Assembly (NCBI GenBank): GCA_016706255.1 | Contig: JADJJZ010000029.1 | Span: forward strand, 930,001 to 994,000 | Length of the DNA stretch: 64,000 nt | Direction: 5' to 3' | Origin: Bacteroidota bacterium | GTDB taxonomy: Bacteria > Bacteroidota > Bacteroidia > Chitinophagales > BACL12 | Notes under the pieces: generated by a model | Database searches by the model: none | The model's input: only the letters and a program-made list of their open reading frames with translations | Told to the model about the DNA's origin: nothing | Program-made: the position numbers and the translations under genes | Part shown: positions 1 through 9,799 of the stretch, piece after piece | How the letters are laid out: each line of letters opens with the position of its first letter | How positions within the stretch are numbered: the stretch's first letter is position 1

Positions 1-1257
1 TTTGTGAGCTATAATTTCCTCCCTAAATTCGTATAAATCACATTAGGGAAACCACATTCCCATTTATAGTAAACTCGCAGTTGGGGTATTTTTTGGGGGG
101 GAGGTTCAGCCTTAGGTATCGGTTAATTTCTGCTCCTACCGCATCTGCATCCAAGTATTTCATCCGCCATTAGGAATGTGAAGCCTTAGGCAGGTATTGA
201 AATTTTTGAGTTTTGGCACATTGTTGATCACCCGAAATGTAGCAGCGCATTTTTCCCCAACAATGTACCTTTTCAGAACCATTCTTTCGCACCTACGGAG
301 CTTTGTTTATCGTCGCTGGAATGCCCTTCTACCATTCTTTCGCTCCTACAGAGCTTTGTGTTTCGTCTCTGGTTGTGCCTGTTACCATTCTTTCGCTCCG
401 CTGGAGCTGGTTTTTGTCAAGTAAGGACAATTGTTGCGCTTATTCAAATTGTTTGTTGGTGTTGGAGTTGGTGCTGATGTTGTCGTGGAGTCTCCCGACC
501 GATTTGATTAAGTTGAATAGTAAACAAGCCTACGTTTCAGCTCTCATTATAAAATTATAAGCATAATTCGCGTGATAATAATACACTTACAATGCTCGAT
601 AAATCTTCATTCGAATTTGGCTGTTCAATTGGGTATCACCATTGGTATTGACTTAACTGTTTGTCATGGAGTCTCCCGACTCCAGACGCCACCCCGGTCT
701 CCCGACCGAAATGAAAATGTTGAATGTTAAACATAAATAATATACCAGCCCGGTAGCGTTTCGGCTGTTTAATTATAACATTGGTTTGTATAGTATTTAC
801 CTTACGATAGCTCCGAATAAAATCTTCATTCGAATTCGGCTGTTCAATTGGTACATCAACACATTGGTACATCGGCACATTAACCTCGTTTGTCGTGGAG
901 TCTCCCGACTCCAGACGCCACCCCGGTCTCCCGACCGAACTCATAGCTGTTTCAGCTCTCTAATTATAAAATTATAAGACAAATAATTCGCGTGATAATA
1001 ATAAACAACTTACAATAGCTCCGAATAAAATCTTCATTCCAATTCGGCTGTTCAATTATAACATTGGTTTGTATAGTAATCACCTTCCGATAGCTCCGAA
1101 TAAAATCAATACTCAAATCCAGCTGTTCAATTATAATATTATAAAATAAAAAAAGGCGATACTTAATAGTAATCACCTTCCGATAGCTCCGAATAAAATC
1201 AATCCTCAAATCCGGCTGTTCAATTGGTACATCGGTACATTAACCCATTGGTACATT
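1..1257. repeat. intergenic region with dispersed repeats
   Basis: No credible gene is visible. Three repeat families are. (a) Three imperfect copies at about 277-410 beginning accattctttcgc, followed by a gcTACGGAGC-like stretch. (b) A motif containing gtctcccgactccagacgcc, complete at about 664-712 and 893-939 and partial near 486. (c) A unit of roughly 85 bp with tagctccgaataaaatc and ggctgttcaatt, near 600-635, 770-852, 1020-1136 and 1165-1235. Short open frames here are translations of the repeats. Family (a) resembles the repeats at 19.8-20.7 kb. Function is unknown. Confidence 0.6.
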
Positions 1258-1292
1258 AAAAAACCCCCGCTTTACAGCGAGGGTTTCATTTT
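1258..1292 (-). terminator. rho-independent terminator
   Basis: Read on the minus strand, a GC-rich stem (ACCCTCGCT / AGCGGGGGT) with a short loop is followed by a run of T. It sits 14 bp beyond the stop of the large propeller gene and should end its transcript. Confidence 0.75.
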
Positions 1293-1305
1293 ATCTTATT
1301 AATTA

Positions 1306-4296
1306 TCAGATCACTACTAAACGTTTGCTGATAACATATCCATTTATTTCAAATACCACCAGGTAAGTTCCAGGTGTAAGGTCACGCACATCAAGATTGA
1401 TATTGTGCATGCCGGAAGCATAGTTTGCAGCGCCGTAGTTTTTAACGGTTACACCGGTTAAGTTTACTACAGTAATCGACATCACTGCAGTTTCATTCAG
1501 TGTAACATTGGCGTTGGTATAAGTATCTGCAGGGTTAGGTGCTAATACAATACCGGCAATTATTTCTTCCTGAATTGGGCCTGAGCTCACTGTAGTGAAA
1601 TCGCAGGTTCCGGCTGCAAGGTTGGTAGCTCGGTAATAACCGTTACCATGAGTTCCAATATATATTGCATAACAATCGGTATCACGAATCCAGTCTTCAC
1701 GAACTTCAAACACAGGTACATTACCCGGGCCAACGCCGCCGGCAACAGCACCGTTTTCCTGAGTCCAGTCACCACCTGAAGTTATTGAATAACTCCAAAC
1801 GCCAAATTCAGTTCCAATAATCAATTTATCATTATCTGTTACATGCATTAAGATGTCATAAACAGGAATGTTAGGTAAAGCGCCACCATCAGATAAACAC
1901 TGGAAAACAGCAGCATCATCAGATAAACAGTTGTCAGTAAACCAAACGTTTTGGTCAACACCATAACCACCTATTGAAATAGCTACACGGTCAGGGTCAT
2001 TTCTGTCCATGCTGATACCGGTAATTTTGCCGGGGAATACATTTGCATATGTAAATGAAACAATACCTGCAGTTGCCGGGCTAAATACACCAGCAGTTTC
2101 AGGATCACCATCAACATCAACATATTCAAAGTTAGCAGTCAATAAACCGCTAATGCGATATAATCTTCCGTTTTCTGTTCCAACATATACAATATCACCG
2201 GTTTTGTCGTACTCAATTGCACTAACAGTTCCGGAAGTTGCAGGTAATATTTTGAACCATTGTGGTGCCTCAGTTGAGTTAAATAAAGCACCTGTTGTAA
2301 CCCAAAGGTTATTTTTCACCGCATGGTATAATCTTGATTCATATAATGCTGTAATTGATAATGTAATGTCGCGACCTAAGTAGTTCACAACATCACCATT
2401 AGTATAAAAATTACCACTTCCTGCAGGATATTCAACAGTACCACCTGTAATTACATCTTTAAAAGTGGCATACAAATCATAATTTTCCCATAATACAAAA
2501 GGTGTCACGAAGTCGGTACCGCCATCTGCTAATCCATCTTGTGTACAGTTAGTAACACCACCATCGATATTACAATCATAAATAGATGCCATTGATGAAC
2601 CTTCGTTTACTGAACGACGTAATACAGCTCCGTTTCCGTTTGCTGTTACTGAAAAGAATGTTCCGAATAAATATTCAGGTCGCATTCTTGAAATTTCAGT
2701 TTTACCACCATCACCACCTAATACTTCAACAGCCTGTAATTCAGAGTTCAAATCGAAGTTTACGTATTGAGAACCATTATCCTGAGAACCACCCATTGCT
2801 TCACCTTCAATACCGATAGCGATACCGTGGCTCTGATAAAAGTTTAACCCTTTATTTAATGTAGCGAAATCAGGATATTGAGCAGAAGAATTCGTAGTTC
2901 TTGAAACACCACCATCTGAACCAAAATACATGATTTCAGGATTTTCAGGATGGAAAGTGATAAAGTGCTGATCGGCATGGATATATTTAGGATACCAAGC
3001 AGGGTAACCTGAACTGGTCATTGGTGTCCAGCTTCCTGATGCACCATCCCAAGTCCATGATTGAATTTGTCCGCCGATATATATTCTTTCAGGATTGTCA
3101 GGTTTAACTGCAATACATACGTTCCAGGTAATGTTTGCGCTGGTTCCGTTTGGATTGAAGAAATCACTTGCTTCTTCAGAAATTTGCACAAAGTTTGCGC
3201 CTTTATCTGTAGACTGAAATATACCCTGTAAACCGTAAGTTCCGGTTTTAGCTGAATAGATATACACGTAATTGTTATCAGATGGAGCAACTGCAAGTGC
3301 ACGACGTGTGCTGCCTACAGGAAGACCTTCACCTAATTCGTCCATAGTTGCCGGATCGGCAGTATTGTTTGAACGGTAATATTTTCTCTGACTAGAAGAT
3401 ATTGCATGCAGATAACCTTCTTTATCAAATTTTGCATCATCAGTAATGCCGCTCAACGGGGTTCCACCGCCTTCGCAGTTTGACCAGGAAGTTCCGCCAT
3501 CGGTAGAAATTTTTAAACCGGTGTTTGTAGCTGCAGCAACCATATTTGCATTGGTTGGGTTACAGGTAACGCGGTTTACATAAGCCCATGTTACACCCGA
3601 TGTGCTGCCGATTTCACCCGGCGTTGGAATAGTTGCAGTTAACTGTGTAAAGGTTGGTAAATCTGCACCTGTTACGGCAGCAGCTTTATACATACCATCA
3701 CCCACGAAACCATGCGTATAACTTCCGAATGAACCATCGTAATAATCGGCCCAGTATTCACCGGTTCCGAAATAAATATCGCCGTTGGCAGCCTGGTCCA
3801 TACCACAAATCAATAATGAACTGAATTCATCATTTTGTGGATGTGGGAACCATTCTAAACCACCGTTATCTGAATAATATAATCCACCACTGGCGCCGCC
3901 GGCATACATGCGGTCAGGGTTGTTTTTGTCAATTAAAATAATGCGGGTACGTCCACCAACATTTGATGGGCCCATTGTTTGCCATTCTAAGTTCAGTAAT
4001 GAACCACCACGGCCACTTTCTTCTACTTTTTGGTAGTATTCTCTCATTTGCTCGCGTGCGGCAAATACATCTTCCATTTCCACCTTTCCTGTTTTAGGAT
4101 TGGCTTTCATGCTGTTTAACCACGTGCGATAACCCTCAACGCGGGCTTCTTTTCTTTCTGCACGTTCGTGCAATCCCGTAATTGTGTCACTTGTAAAACC
4201 GGAGGCATCCTGTTTAGCAAAGCTGTTCACCACAAGCACTGACAGGAAAACCAAACTGATAAATGATAGACTGAAAATCGTAAAATTCCTTTTCAT
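1306..4296 (-). CDS. secreted BNR/sortilin-like beta-propeller protein with T9SS sorting domain
   Basis: A 996-aa exported protein. Residues 1-28 form a signal peptide (MKRNFTIFSL... ending SFAKQ). The body has repeated BNR/VPS10-type blades, for example YAGGASGGLYYSDNGG near residue 130, STDGGTSW, STDKGANF and FGSDGGVSRTT. The C-terminal 80 residues (VLAPNPADTYTN to KRLVVI) match the type A T9SS sorting domain: an APNP entry, then beta strands with LTPGTYLVVF. The protein is therefore expected to cross the outer membrane by the T9SS and be attached or released at the surface. No catalytic residues could be assigned, so substrate and function are unknown. It has its own terminator. Confidence 0.85.
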   Translation of the reverse strand: MKRNFTIFSLSFISLVFLSVLVVNSFAKQDASGFTSDTITGLHERAERKEARVEGYRTWLNSMKANPKTGKVEMEDVFAAREQMREYYQKVEESGRGGSLLNLEWQTMGPSNVGGRTRIILIDKNNPDRMYAGGASGGLYYSDNGGLEWFPHPQNDEFSSLLICGMDQAANGDIYFGTGEYWADYYDGSFGSYTHGFVGDGMYKAAAVTGADLPTFTQLTATIPTPGEIGSTSGVTWAYVNRVTCNPTNANMVAAATNTGLKISTDGGTSWSNCEGGGTPLSGITDDAKFDKEGYLHAISSSQRKYYRSNNTADPATMDELGEGLPVGSTRRALAVAPSDNNYVYIYSAKTGTYGLQGIFQSTDKGANFVQISEEASDFFNPNGTSANITWNVCIAVKPDNPERIYIGGQIQSWTWDGASGSWTPMTSSGYPAWYPKYIHADQHFITFHPENPEIMYFGSDGGVSRTTNSSAQYPDFATLNKGLNFYQSHGIAIGIEGEAMGGSQDNGSQYVNFDLNSELQAVEVLGGDGGKTEISRMRPEYLFGTFFSVTANGNGAVLRRSVNEGSSMASIYDCNIDGGVTNCTQDGLADGGTDFVTPFVLWENYDLYATFKDVITGGTVEYPAGSGNFYTNGDVVNYLGRDITLSITALYESRLYHAVKNNLWVTTGALFNSTEAPQWFKILPATSGTVSAIEYDKTGDIVYVGTENGRLYRISGLLTANFEYVDVDGDPETAGVFSPATAGIVSFTYANVFPGKITGISMDRNDPDRVAISIGGYGVDQNVWFTDNCLSDDAAVFQCLSDGGALPNIPVYDILMHVTDNDKLIIGTEFGVWSYSITSGGDWTQENGAVAGGVGPGNVPVFEVREDWIRDTDCYAIYIGTHGNGYYRATNLAAGTCDFTTVSSGPIQEEIIAGIVLAPNPADTYTNANVTLNETAVMSITVVNLTGVTVKNYGAANYASGMHNINLDVRDLTPGTYLVVFEINGYVISKRLVVI

Positions 4297-4394
4297 GAAT
4301 CGCTATTTTGGGTAAAACTATAAAAAATAATTAAGACTAATTAACAGATAATTTAATATGACCAACTAATTACATTTTTTACATCATTATTGCA

Positions 4395-5267
4395 TCAGAA
4401 AACATGACGTTCTGCATGATAAGATGATCTAACGAGCGGACCACTCTCAACATACAAAAACCCTTTATTCATGCCTACTTCGCGGTAATGATCAAACATT
4501 TCGGGGGTGACAAATTCTTTTACATCGAGGTGCATTTTTGTCGGCTGAAGATATTGACCCAGTGTTAATATTTCACAACCGTGCGCAACCAAATCATCCA
4601 TGATTGCATAAACCTCTTCTTTTGTTTCACCTAAACCGAGCATTACGCCCGACTTAGTTCTTTTACCATAACGTTTGGTGCGTTGTATTTGTTCCAGGCT
4701 GCGTTCGTATTTTGCCTGAGGGCGAACGAGGCGGTATAATCGTTTAACCGTTTCCATATTATGAGAAACTACTTCCTGACCCGGTGAAATCATCGTGATT
4801 AGTGCATCCCAATTGGATTTCACATCCGGAATTAATGTTTCAATTGTTGTTTCGGGCGAAAGTTTTTTTATCTCTGCAACAGTTTTATGCCAGATGGAAG
4901 CACCTCTGTCGGCAAGTTCATCGCGGTTTACGCTGGTAATTACTGCGTGTTTCACCTTCATCAATTTTATGGCTTCTGCCACACGAAAAGGCTCATCTAA
5001 ATCCAGTTCAGTAGGCCTACCGGTAGCTACTGCACAAAATGAGCAGGAGCGGGTGCATACATTCCCTAAAATCATAAACGTTGCGGTGCCTGCGCCCCAG
5101 CATTCGCCCATGTTCGGACAATTTCCGCTTTCACAAATTGTATGTAACTTGTAATCATCAACTATTTGCCGAACGTTCCGGTAGTTTTCTCCGGTTGGCA
5201 ATTTTACTTTTAACCATTTCGGTTTGCGTAATCTATCGTGCGGTTCTGCAACCGGTAGTTCAATCAT
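4395..5267 (-). CDS. lipA: lipoyl synthase
   Basis: A 290-aa radical-SAM enzyme that inserts two sulfurs into octanoyl groups on lipoyl domains of dehydrogenase complexes. The auxiliary cluster motif CESGNCPNMGEC (about residues 44-55) and the radical-SAM motif CTRSCSFC (about 71-78) are intact. The C-terminal RSSYHAE supplies the conserved serine ligand. Length is normal for the family. It lies 15 bp downstream of an outer-membrane-type gene on the same strand and may share its transcript. A lipoylated-complex gene, pyruvate dehydrogenase E1 beta, lies near the other end of the window. Confidence 0.97.
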   Translation of the reverse strand: MIELPVAEPHDRLRKPKWLKVKLPTGENYRNVRQIVDDYKLHTICESGNCPNMGECWGAGTATFMILGNVCTRSCSFCAVATGRPTELDLDEPFRVAEAIKLMKVKHAVITSVNRDELADRGASIWHKTVAEIKKLSPETTIETLIPDVKSNWDALITMISPGQEVVSHNMETVKRLYRLVRPQAKYERSLEQIQRTKRYGKRTKSGVMLGLGETKEEVYAIMDDLVAHGCEILTLGQYLQPTKMHLDVKEFVTPEMFDHYREVGMNKGFLYVESGPLVRSSYHAERHVF

Positions 5268-5282
5268 GTTTTTCCTTAGTTT

Positions 5283-6095
5283 TTACCACTTCTTTCCGAA
5301 CTGCAAACTTAGATATAAATAAACAAAATAAGGCTTGTTGTTTTCCTGAATCATGATGGGAATATCTTTAAGATATAACTCAGCACCCAGGCCTGCTTCA
5401 GCCGATTTCACAAAATCATCATACGTTGCCCAGTCGAAGTTTAAACCTGCTTTTCCAAACAATCCCGGAACAACTGAAATTTCATTTAATCCGGTGCTGA
5501 AACCCGAAGCGCCATAAATTTTGATGGCATTGAGAAATAATTCTTCCGTTTCATCCGAATAACGAATAGGAACGGTGAGACTGCCCTCCTCAGGATTTTC
5601 GGTATAAACTTCGAGATAATAAGGTTTTATAAATCCCGCTGAAAATCCGCCGCCATAATTGGCACTTATCTGAAACCCGCTCTTCTCGGCCTTTTCACCG
5701 ATTAATCGTTTTTCTCCAATAGCTGCTTTCAGGTTAAAAAATGAATTTTGTTTGCCGTAAACAAATGGTTTAGGTGGCGTAAATCCGATGGTAAATTCGT
5801 TAACCCTTTTGGTTTCTTTCGGGTTTTTCAAAAATTCGAGTTCAAAATATAAAACGCGTTTTTTATCGTAATTCACATCTTGGGTATAATCACCAAAAAT
5901 TGCCCAGCCTGAAGTAGAAATTTTGGCACCCATACTAAATTCATTTTCGTAACTCAAGCCTGAAGGCTTAGTACCACCTGAATTTCCTTTATTTAATACA
6001 ATGGGATTCGACTTGTTTTGCGGCGTCACTACAGTATCCTGAGCGAACATTTGCAAGCCAAACAGCAAACCCAATAGCAGTGCACCAAATTTCAT
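5283..6095 (-). CDS. putative outer-membrane beta-barrel protein
   Basis: A 270-aa protein with a clear signal peptide (MKFGALLLGLLFGLQMFAQ), then a polar linker rich in N, K, G and S. Alternating beta-strand segments follow, ending in an aromatic strand (VYLYLSLQFGKKW) as in small outer-membrane barrels. No enzyme motif was found. It is immediately upstream of lipA (15 bp) and divergent from osmC. Function is unknown. Confidence 0.7.
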   Translation of the reverse strand: MKFGALLLGLLFGLQMFAQDTVVTPQNKSNPIVLNKGNSGGTKPSGLSYENEFSMGAKISTSGWAIFGDYTQDVNYDKKRVLYFELEFLKNPKETKRVNEFTIGFTPPKPFVYGKQNSFFNLKAAIGEKRLIGEKAEKSGFQISANYGGGFSAGFIKPYYLEVYTENPEEGSLTVPIRYSDETEELFLNAIKIYGASGFSTGLNEISVVPGLFGKAGLNFDWATYDDFVKSAEAGLGAELYLKDIPIMIQENNKPYFVYLYLSLQFGKKW

Positions 6096-6152
6096 CGGAT
6101 AATATTACGATTTTTGTGGCAGATTAGTTGCTAAAAAGAAAAAAAAATTGTC

Positions 6153-6560
6153 ATGTTAATATCAAAAGTTATATATCAGGGAGATTTGCGGACGCAGGCT
6201 ACACATTTACAATCGGGAACCACCATCATTACCGATGCACCAACCGATAATCAGGGCAAGGGTGAAGCCTTCTCTCCCACCGACCTGGTTGCCACGGCTA
6301 CTGCAAGCTGTATGCTTACCATCATGGGCATTGCGGCGCGTAATCACGGCTTGGATATTACCGGAACTGAAGTAGATATTACTAAGGTTATGGCATCTAA
6401 CCCACGCCGTATTGCTGAAATTCACTGCGCTTTAAAAATTCCTGCCGGCACACTTACCAATAAGGATAAACATTTACTCGAAGTAGCCGGTAAAACCTGT
6501 CCGGTAATTCAGAGTTTATCCAGCGAAATCATCAAAAAAATCACCTTCGAATACGTGTGA
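6153..6560 (+). CDS. OsmC/Ohr family peroxiredoxin-like protein
   Basis: A 135-aa cytoplasmic protein of the OsmC family, thiol-dependent reductases of organic hydroperoxides. The two family cysteines are visible in ATASCMLT (about residue 50) and KTCPVIQS (about residue 114), with the expected spacing. The fold elements GEAFSPTDLVATA and EIHCALKIP also fit the YhfA/OsmC subgroup. The ATG at 6153 is close to the divergent neighbour. It converges on a small lipoprotein gene with a shared hairpin between them. Confidence 0.9.
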   Translation: MLISKVIYQGDLRTQATHLQSGTTIITDAPTDNQGKGEAFSPTDLVATATASCMLTIMGIAARNHGLDITGTEVDITKVMASNPRRIAEIHCALKIPAGTLTNKDKHLLEVAGKTCPVIQSLSSEIIKKITFEYV

Positions 6561-6579
6561 GGCTTATATAAAAAGAAAT

Positions 6580-6606
6580 GCCCGACTATCGGTTAAATAG
6601 TCAGGC
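6580..6606. terminator. bidirectional hairpin between convergent genes
   Basis: An inverted repeat, GCCCGACTAT / ATAGTCAGGC with one mismatch and a 7-nt loop, lies between the osmC stop and the stop of the small minus-strand lipoprotein gene. Confidence 0.6.
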
Positions 6607-6632
6607 AAATTATGTTTGCGGTTAACCCGAAA

Positions 6633-6782
6633 TCAGGTAGTTGTAGTGATATTTACACCGGCAACTTCAGTGATTTTATTAGGGCAACCTTCTTTATGTC
6701 CGCAAGAAGAAATAGAAACGGTTAACATCACAGCTAATCCGGCTGCAATAAATACTCTGGTGATTGAACGTGCTTTAAACAT
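6633..6782 (-). CDS. small lipoprotein, 49 aa
   Basis: A short reading frame, MFKARSITRVFIAAGLAVML through TVSISSCGHKEGCPNK to TTTT. It has a basic N-terminus, a hydrophobic segment and a lipobox (SISSC, Cys27), followed by a second cysteine in a GCPNK motif. Tiny lipoproteins of this form are common in Bacteroidota and easily missed. A hairpin lies just after its stop. Function is unknown. The plus-strand frame overlapping it (6616-6879) has no family features and is rejected. Confidence 0.75.
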   Translation of the reverse strand: MFKARSITRVFIAAGLAVMLTVSISSCGHKEGCPNKITEVAGVNITTTT

Positions 6783-6905
6783 AAGTTACTTTATTACTAT
6801 GAAACGAATATACGTGTGTATCGTTCATTTTGTTACGGGAATTCCCTTTAATAACGTAAAGATGCAAAAAATATTTTAACAACACAATCCACATAAACAC
6901 TTTCT

Positions 6906-6933
6906 TTTGAACAAGGGTATTGTTATATCTTCG
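6906..6933 (+). promoter_or_regulatory. Bacteroidota-type promoter of mpl
   Basis: TTTG at 6906-6909 (-33 element) and TATCTTCG at 6926-6933 (-7 element, consensus TAnnTTTG) lie just before the ATG at 6938. The transcript would have almost no leader. Confidence 0.55.
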
Positions 6934-6937
6934 GCGC

Positions 6938-8278
6938 ATGCAAATTCACTTAATTGCCATTGGTGGTGCTGTAATGCACAATCTGGCACTGGCCCTGCAC
7001 ACAAAAGGATATCAGGTTACGGGTTCCGATGATGAGATATTTGAGCCCTCCTACTCCCGTTTAAAACAAAAGGGATTATTACCTGCCGAAAAAGGTTGGT
7101 TCCCGGAAAAAATCCACAAAAATCTGGATGCCGTTATTCTTGGTATGCATGCACGTGCCGATAATCCTGAATTATTGCAGGCACACGCTTTAAATATTCC
7201 GGTATTTAGTTTTCCCGAATATGTGTATGAGCAGTCGAAAAATAAAATTCGCGTAGCGATTTGCGGCAGTCACGGAAAAACCACCATCACCTCAATGATT
7301 ATGCATGTTTTGCAACATCAAAAAATGCAATTCGATTACTTGGTTGGTGCACAATTAGCAGGATTTGAAACCATGGTTCAATTTAGTGATGCACCAATTA
7401 TGATTATTGAAGGCGATGAATATTTTGCTTCTCCCCTCGACAAACGTCCGAAATTTTTGCACTACCACGCACAAATTACATTAATCAGCGGAATTGCCTG
7501 GGATCATTTTAATGTATTTCCAACATTTTCATCTTACACCAATCAGTTTAAATTATTAATGGAAGGCACACAGCAAAATGATGCATTAATTGTTTTTGGT
7601 GAAGATGAAAATATCAATTTACTGTTAACGGAAAGTGAAATTGCAGCGCAGTTAATAAAATATACTACACCGGATTATTATCTTGAAAATCATACTGTAC
7701 ATCTAAAATCAAACAACAATAATTATCATTTTTCCATTTTCGGAAAACATAATATGCAAAATATGGAAGGTGCAAAAAAAGTTTGTAATGCGCTTGGCAT
7801 AAGCGATGCAGACTTTTATACTGCTATGCAAACCTTTCAGGGTGCAGCAAAACGATTAGAAATTTTAAAACAATCAGACGACCATATTATTTTCCGTGAT
7901 TTTGCCCATGCACCATCAAAAGTGGAAGCAACCGTTAATGCAGTAAAAGAACAATTTCCCGAAAAAAAATTAGTAGCTTGTCTCGAGTTACATACCTTCA
8001 GCAGCTTAAATAAAGAATTTATTGTTTTTTACCGCAATACCATGCAAAAAGCGGATATCCGGATTGTTTATTTTAATCCGCATACACTGGAATTAAAAAA
8101 ATTACCGCCCTTGAGTAAAACGGAAGTGCAAAATTATTTTAATGATGAAGCCATGCTGGTAATTAACAATTCGGATGAACTGCTTGAAGTATTAAAAAAG
8201 CTAAATATTGTTAATTCTAATCTGTTATTGATGAGTTCAGGCAATTTCGATAACCTCGATCTTACAATTTTAACATAA
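6938..8278 (+). CDS. mpl: UDP-N-acetylmuramate:tripeptide ligase (Mpl)
   Basis: A 446-aa Mur-ligase family enzyme that reattaches recycled L-Ala-D-Glu-meso-DAP tripeptide to UDP-MurNAc in cell-wall recycling. The N-terminal Rossmann motif is HLIAIGGAVMHNLALAL, the ATP loop is GSHGKTTITSMI (about residue 110), and the Mpl-typical IEGDEYFAS and RDFAHAPSKV motifs are present. The ATG at 6938 is chosen over the upstream in-frame codon because the protein then begins directly at the Rossmann strand and the promoter lies just before it. Length is normal. The following exonuclease gene starts 14 bp downstream. Confidence 0.95.
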   Translation: MQIHLIAIGGAVMHNLALALHTKGYQVTGSDDEIFEPSYSRLKQKGLLPAEKGWFPEKIHKNLDAVILGMHARADNPELLQAHALNIPVFSFPEYVYEQSKNKIRVAICGSHGKTTITSMIMHVLQHQKMQFDYLVGAQLAGFETMVQFSDAPIMIIEGDEYFASPLDKRPKFLHYHAQITLISGIAWDHFNVFPTFSSYTNQFKLLMEGTQQNDALIVFGEDENINLLLTESEIAAQLIKYTTPDYYLENHTVHLKSNNNNYHFSIFGKHNMQNMEGAKKVCNALGISDADFYTAMQTFQGAAKRLEILKQSDDHIIFRDFAHAPSKVEATVNAVKEQFPEKKLVACLELHTFSSLNKEFIVFYRNTMQKADIRIVYFNPHTLELKKLPPLSKTEVQNYFNDEAMLVINNSDELLEVLKKLNIVNSNLLLMSSGNFDNLDLTILT

Positions 8279-8292
8279 TTTTGACCGTATCT

Positions 8293-9059
8293 ATGTTAAA
8301 ACTCGATAAACCGCTCGCTTTTCTTGATCTTGAAACAACAGGCATCAATCTCAGTACCGACCGTATTGTTGAAATCAGTATTTTAAAAATAATGCCTGAT
8401 GGTCAGGAGCAAGTGCTCACCAAACGCATAAACCGGGTATGAAAATTCCGGCTGAATCGTCTGCTATTCATGGTATTACCGATGCGGATGTTAAAGATGC
8501 ACCTTTATTTAAAGAAGCTGCCGAGGAGGTAAGAGCTTTTTTAACCAATTGTGACCTGGCAGGTTATAATTCCAACAAATTTGATATCCCGATGCTTGCC
8601 GAAGAGTTTTTGCGTGCGGAAACCGGTTTTGATGAAAACAGAAGGTATATCGATGTGATGCGCATTTTCACTTTAATGGAAAAACGTACACTGGAGGCAG
8701 CATATAAATTCTTTTGTAACAAAGAGTTAATCAACGCGCATAGCGCCGAGGCCGACGTAAGAGCAACCTACGAAGTGCTGCTTGGTCAGTTAGAAAAATA
8801 TAAAGAAACGTTAAAATCGGATGTTCAGGCCTTACATGATTTCAGCAAAGACGGCGATTTCGTTGATTTTGGCCGAAGGATGATTATGAAAGATGGCAAA
8901 GAATATTTTAATTTCGGGAAATATACAGGACAAGCTTGTGCCGACGTTTATAAGCGTGAACCACAATATTTTGACTGGATATATAAAAGTGATTTTCCTT
9001 TGCATACCAAGTTGAAGTTAAAGATGATCGAGTTTAAAATAAAAAATCAAAACAATTAA
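8293..9059 (+). pseudogene. 3'-5' exonuclease (DnaQ-like), frameshifted
   Basis: The ATG at 8293 opens a frame with the ExoI motif FLDLETTG. It is broken near 8430-8436, where aaaccgggtatg needs one more C to continue as NPGMKIPAESSAIHGITD. The rest reads on in the next frame to 9059. ExoII is YNSNKFDIPML and ExoIII is HSAEADVRATYE, giving the full DEDDh set. The C-terminus (FGKYTGQACADVY...FDWIYK) resembles the small domain after exonuclease X-type proteins. Repaired length is about 255 aa. A -7-like TAATTTTG lies at 8276-8283. The single missing base in a C/G run may be an assembly error; otherwise the gene is inactivated near its start. Confidence 0.85.
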
Positions 9060-9064
9060 TCCCT

Positions 9065-9799
9065 TTGCCCGGAACTTTAGTAGTTATACCAACTTACAAT
9101 GAACAGGCAAATATTGTCGATATGATTGCTGCTGTACTTAATCAGCCGCATGCATTTCATTTATTAATAATTGACGATAATTCACCTGACGGAACTGCAT
9201 TAGATGTAGAGCGATTAATGCCGACGTATAACGGCCGATTATTTCTACAAAAACGCAGCGGCAAACTCGGGTTGGGTACTGCTTATATTACAGGATTTAA
9301 ATGGGCTTTGGAACATCACTATGATTATATCATAGAAATGGATGCCGATTTTTCACATAAACCAACCGATTTACCACGTTTACTGGAAACCTGCATGGAT
9401 GGTGCTGATGTGGCTATTGGTTCGCGTTATATTAAATCGGGAAAAGTTGAAGACTGGCCATTAAACAGAATATTATTATCGAAAGGTGCATCTTTATATG
9501 TACGTTTAATTACCGGAATTCCGGTTAAGGATACCACAGCCGGTTTTGTTTGTTATAAAAAAGAAGTATTGGAAAAAATTGACCTTGATAAAATTAAATT
9601 TATCGGTTATGCTTTTCAAATTGAATTAAAATTTGCCGCCTGGAAATGTGGATTTAAATTAAAAGAAATTCCGATAATTTTTAAAGACCGCGAAAAGGGT
9701 ATTTCCAAAATGAGTAAAGGCATTTTTAAAGAAGCTGTTTACGGTGTTATTAAAATGAAATGGAAAAGTTTTTCGAATAGTTATGCCAAACAAACGTGA
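9065..9799 (+). CDS. polyprenol-phosphate mannosyltransferase-like GT2 glycosyltransferase
   Basis: A 244-aa GT-A glycosyltransferase of the DPM1 type, which moves a sugar from a nucleotide sugar to a polyprenyl phosphate at the inner face of the membrane. Motifs are VVIPTYNEQANI, LLIIDDNSPDGT, the metal-binding EMDADFSHKP, IGSRYI and DTTAGFVCYKK. There is no C-terminal membrane domain, as in the short bacterial forms. The start is a TTG at 9065, because no ATG lies upstream in frame and the protein begins normally there. It overlaps the next gene by 17 bp. Confidence 0.88.
   Translation: MPGTLVVIPTYNEQANIVDMIAAVLNQPHAFHLLIIDDNSPDGTALDVERLMPTYNGRLFLQKRSGKLGLGTAYITGFKWALEHHYDYIIEMDADFSHKPTDLPRLLETCMDGADVAIGSRYIKSGKVEDWPLNRILLSKGASLYVRLITGIPVKDTTAGFVCYKKEVLEKIDLDKIKFIGYAFQIELKFAAWKCGFKLKEIPIIFKDREKGISKMSKGIFKEAVYGVIKMKWKSFSNSYAKQT

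Noticed and set aside
197..560. Two overlapping plus-strand ORFs of 75 and 85 aa
   Set aside because: They translate a three-copy intergenic repeat, have no start context or family features, and overlap in different frames.
636..1209. Minus-strand ORFs of 102 and 81 aa
   Set aside because: Both read through dispersed repeats (GRPGWRLESGDS- and DFIRSYRKV-type text repeated in the translation); not genes.
6616..6879. Plus-strand ORF of 87 aa after osmC
   Set aside because: It overlaps the small minus-strand lipoprotein and a terminator hairpin, and its sequence has no protein-like conservation.
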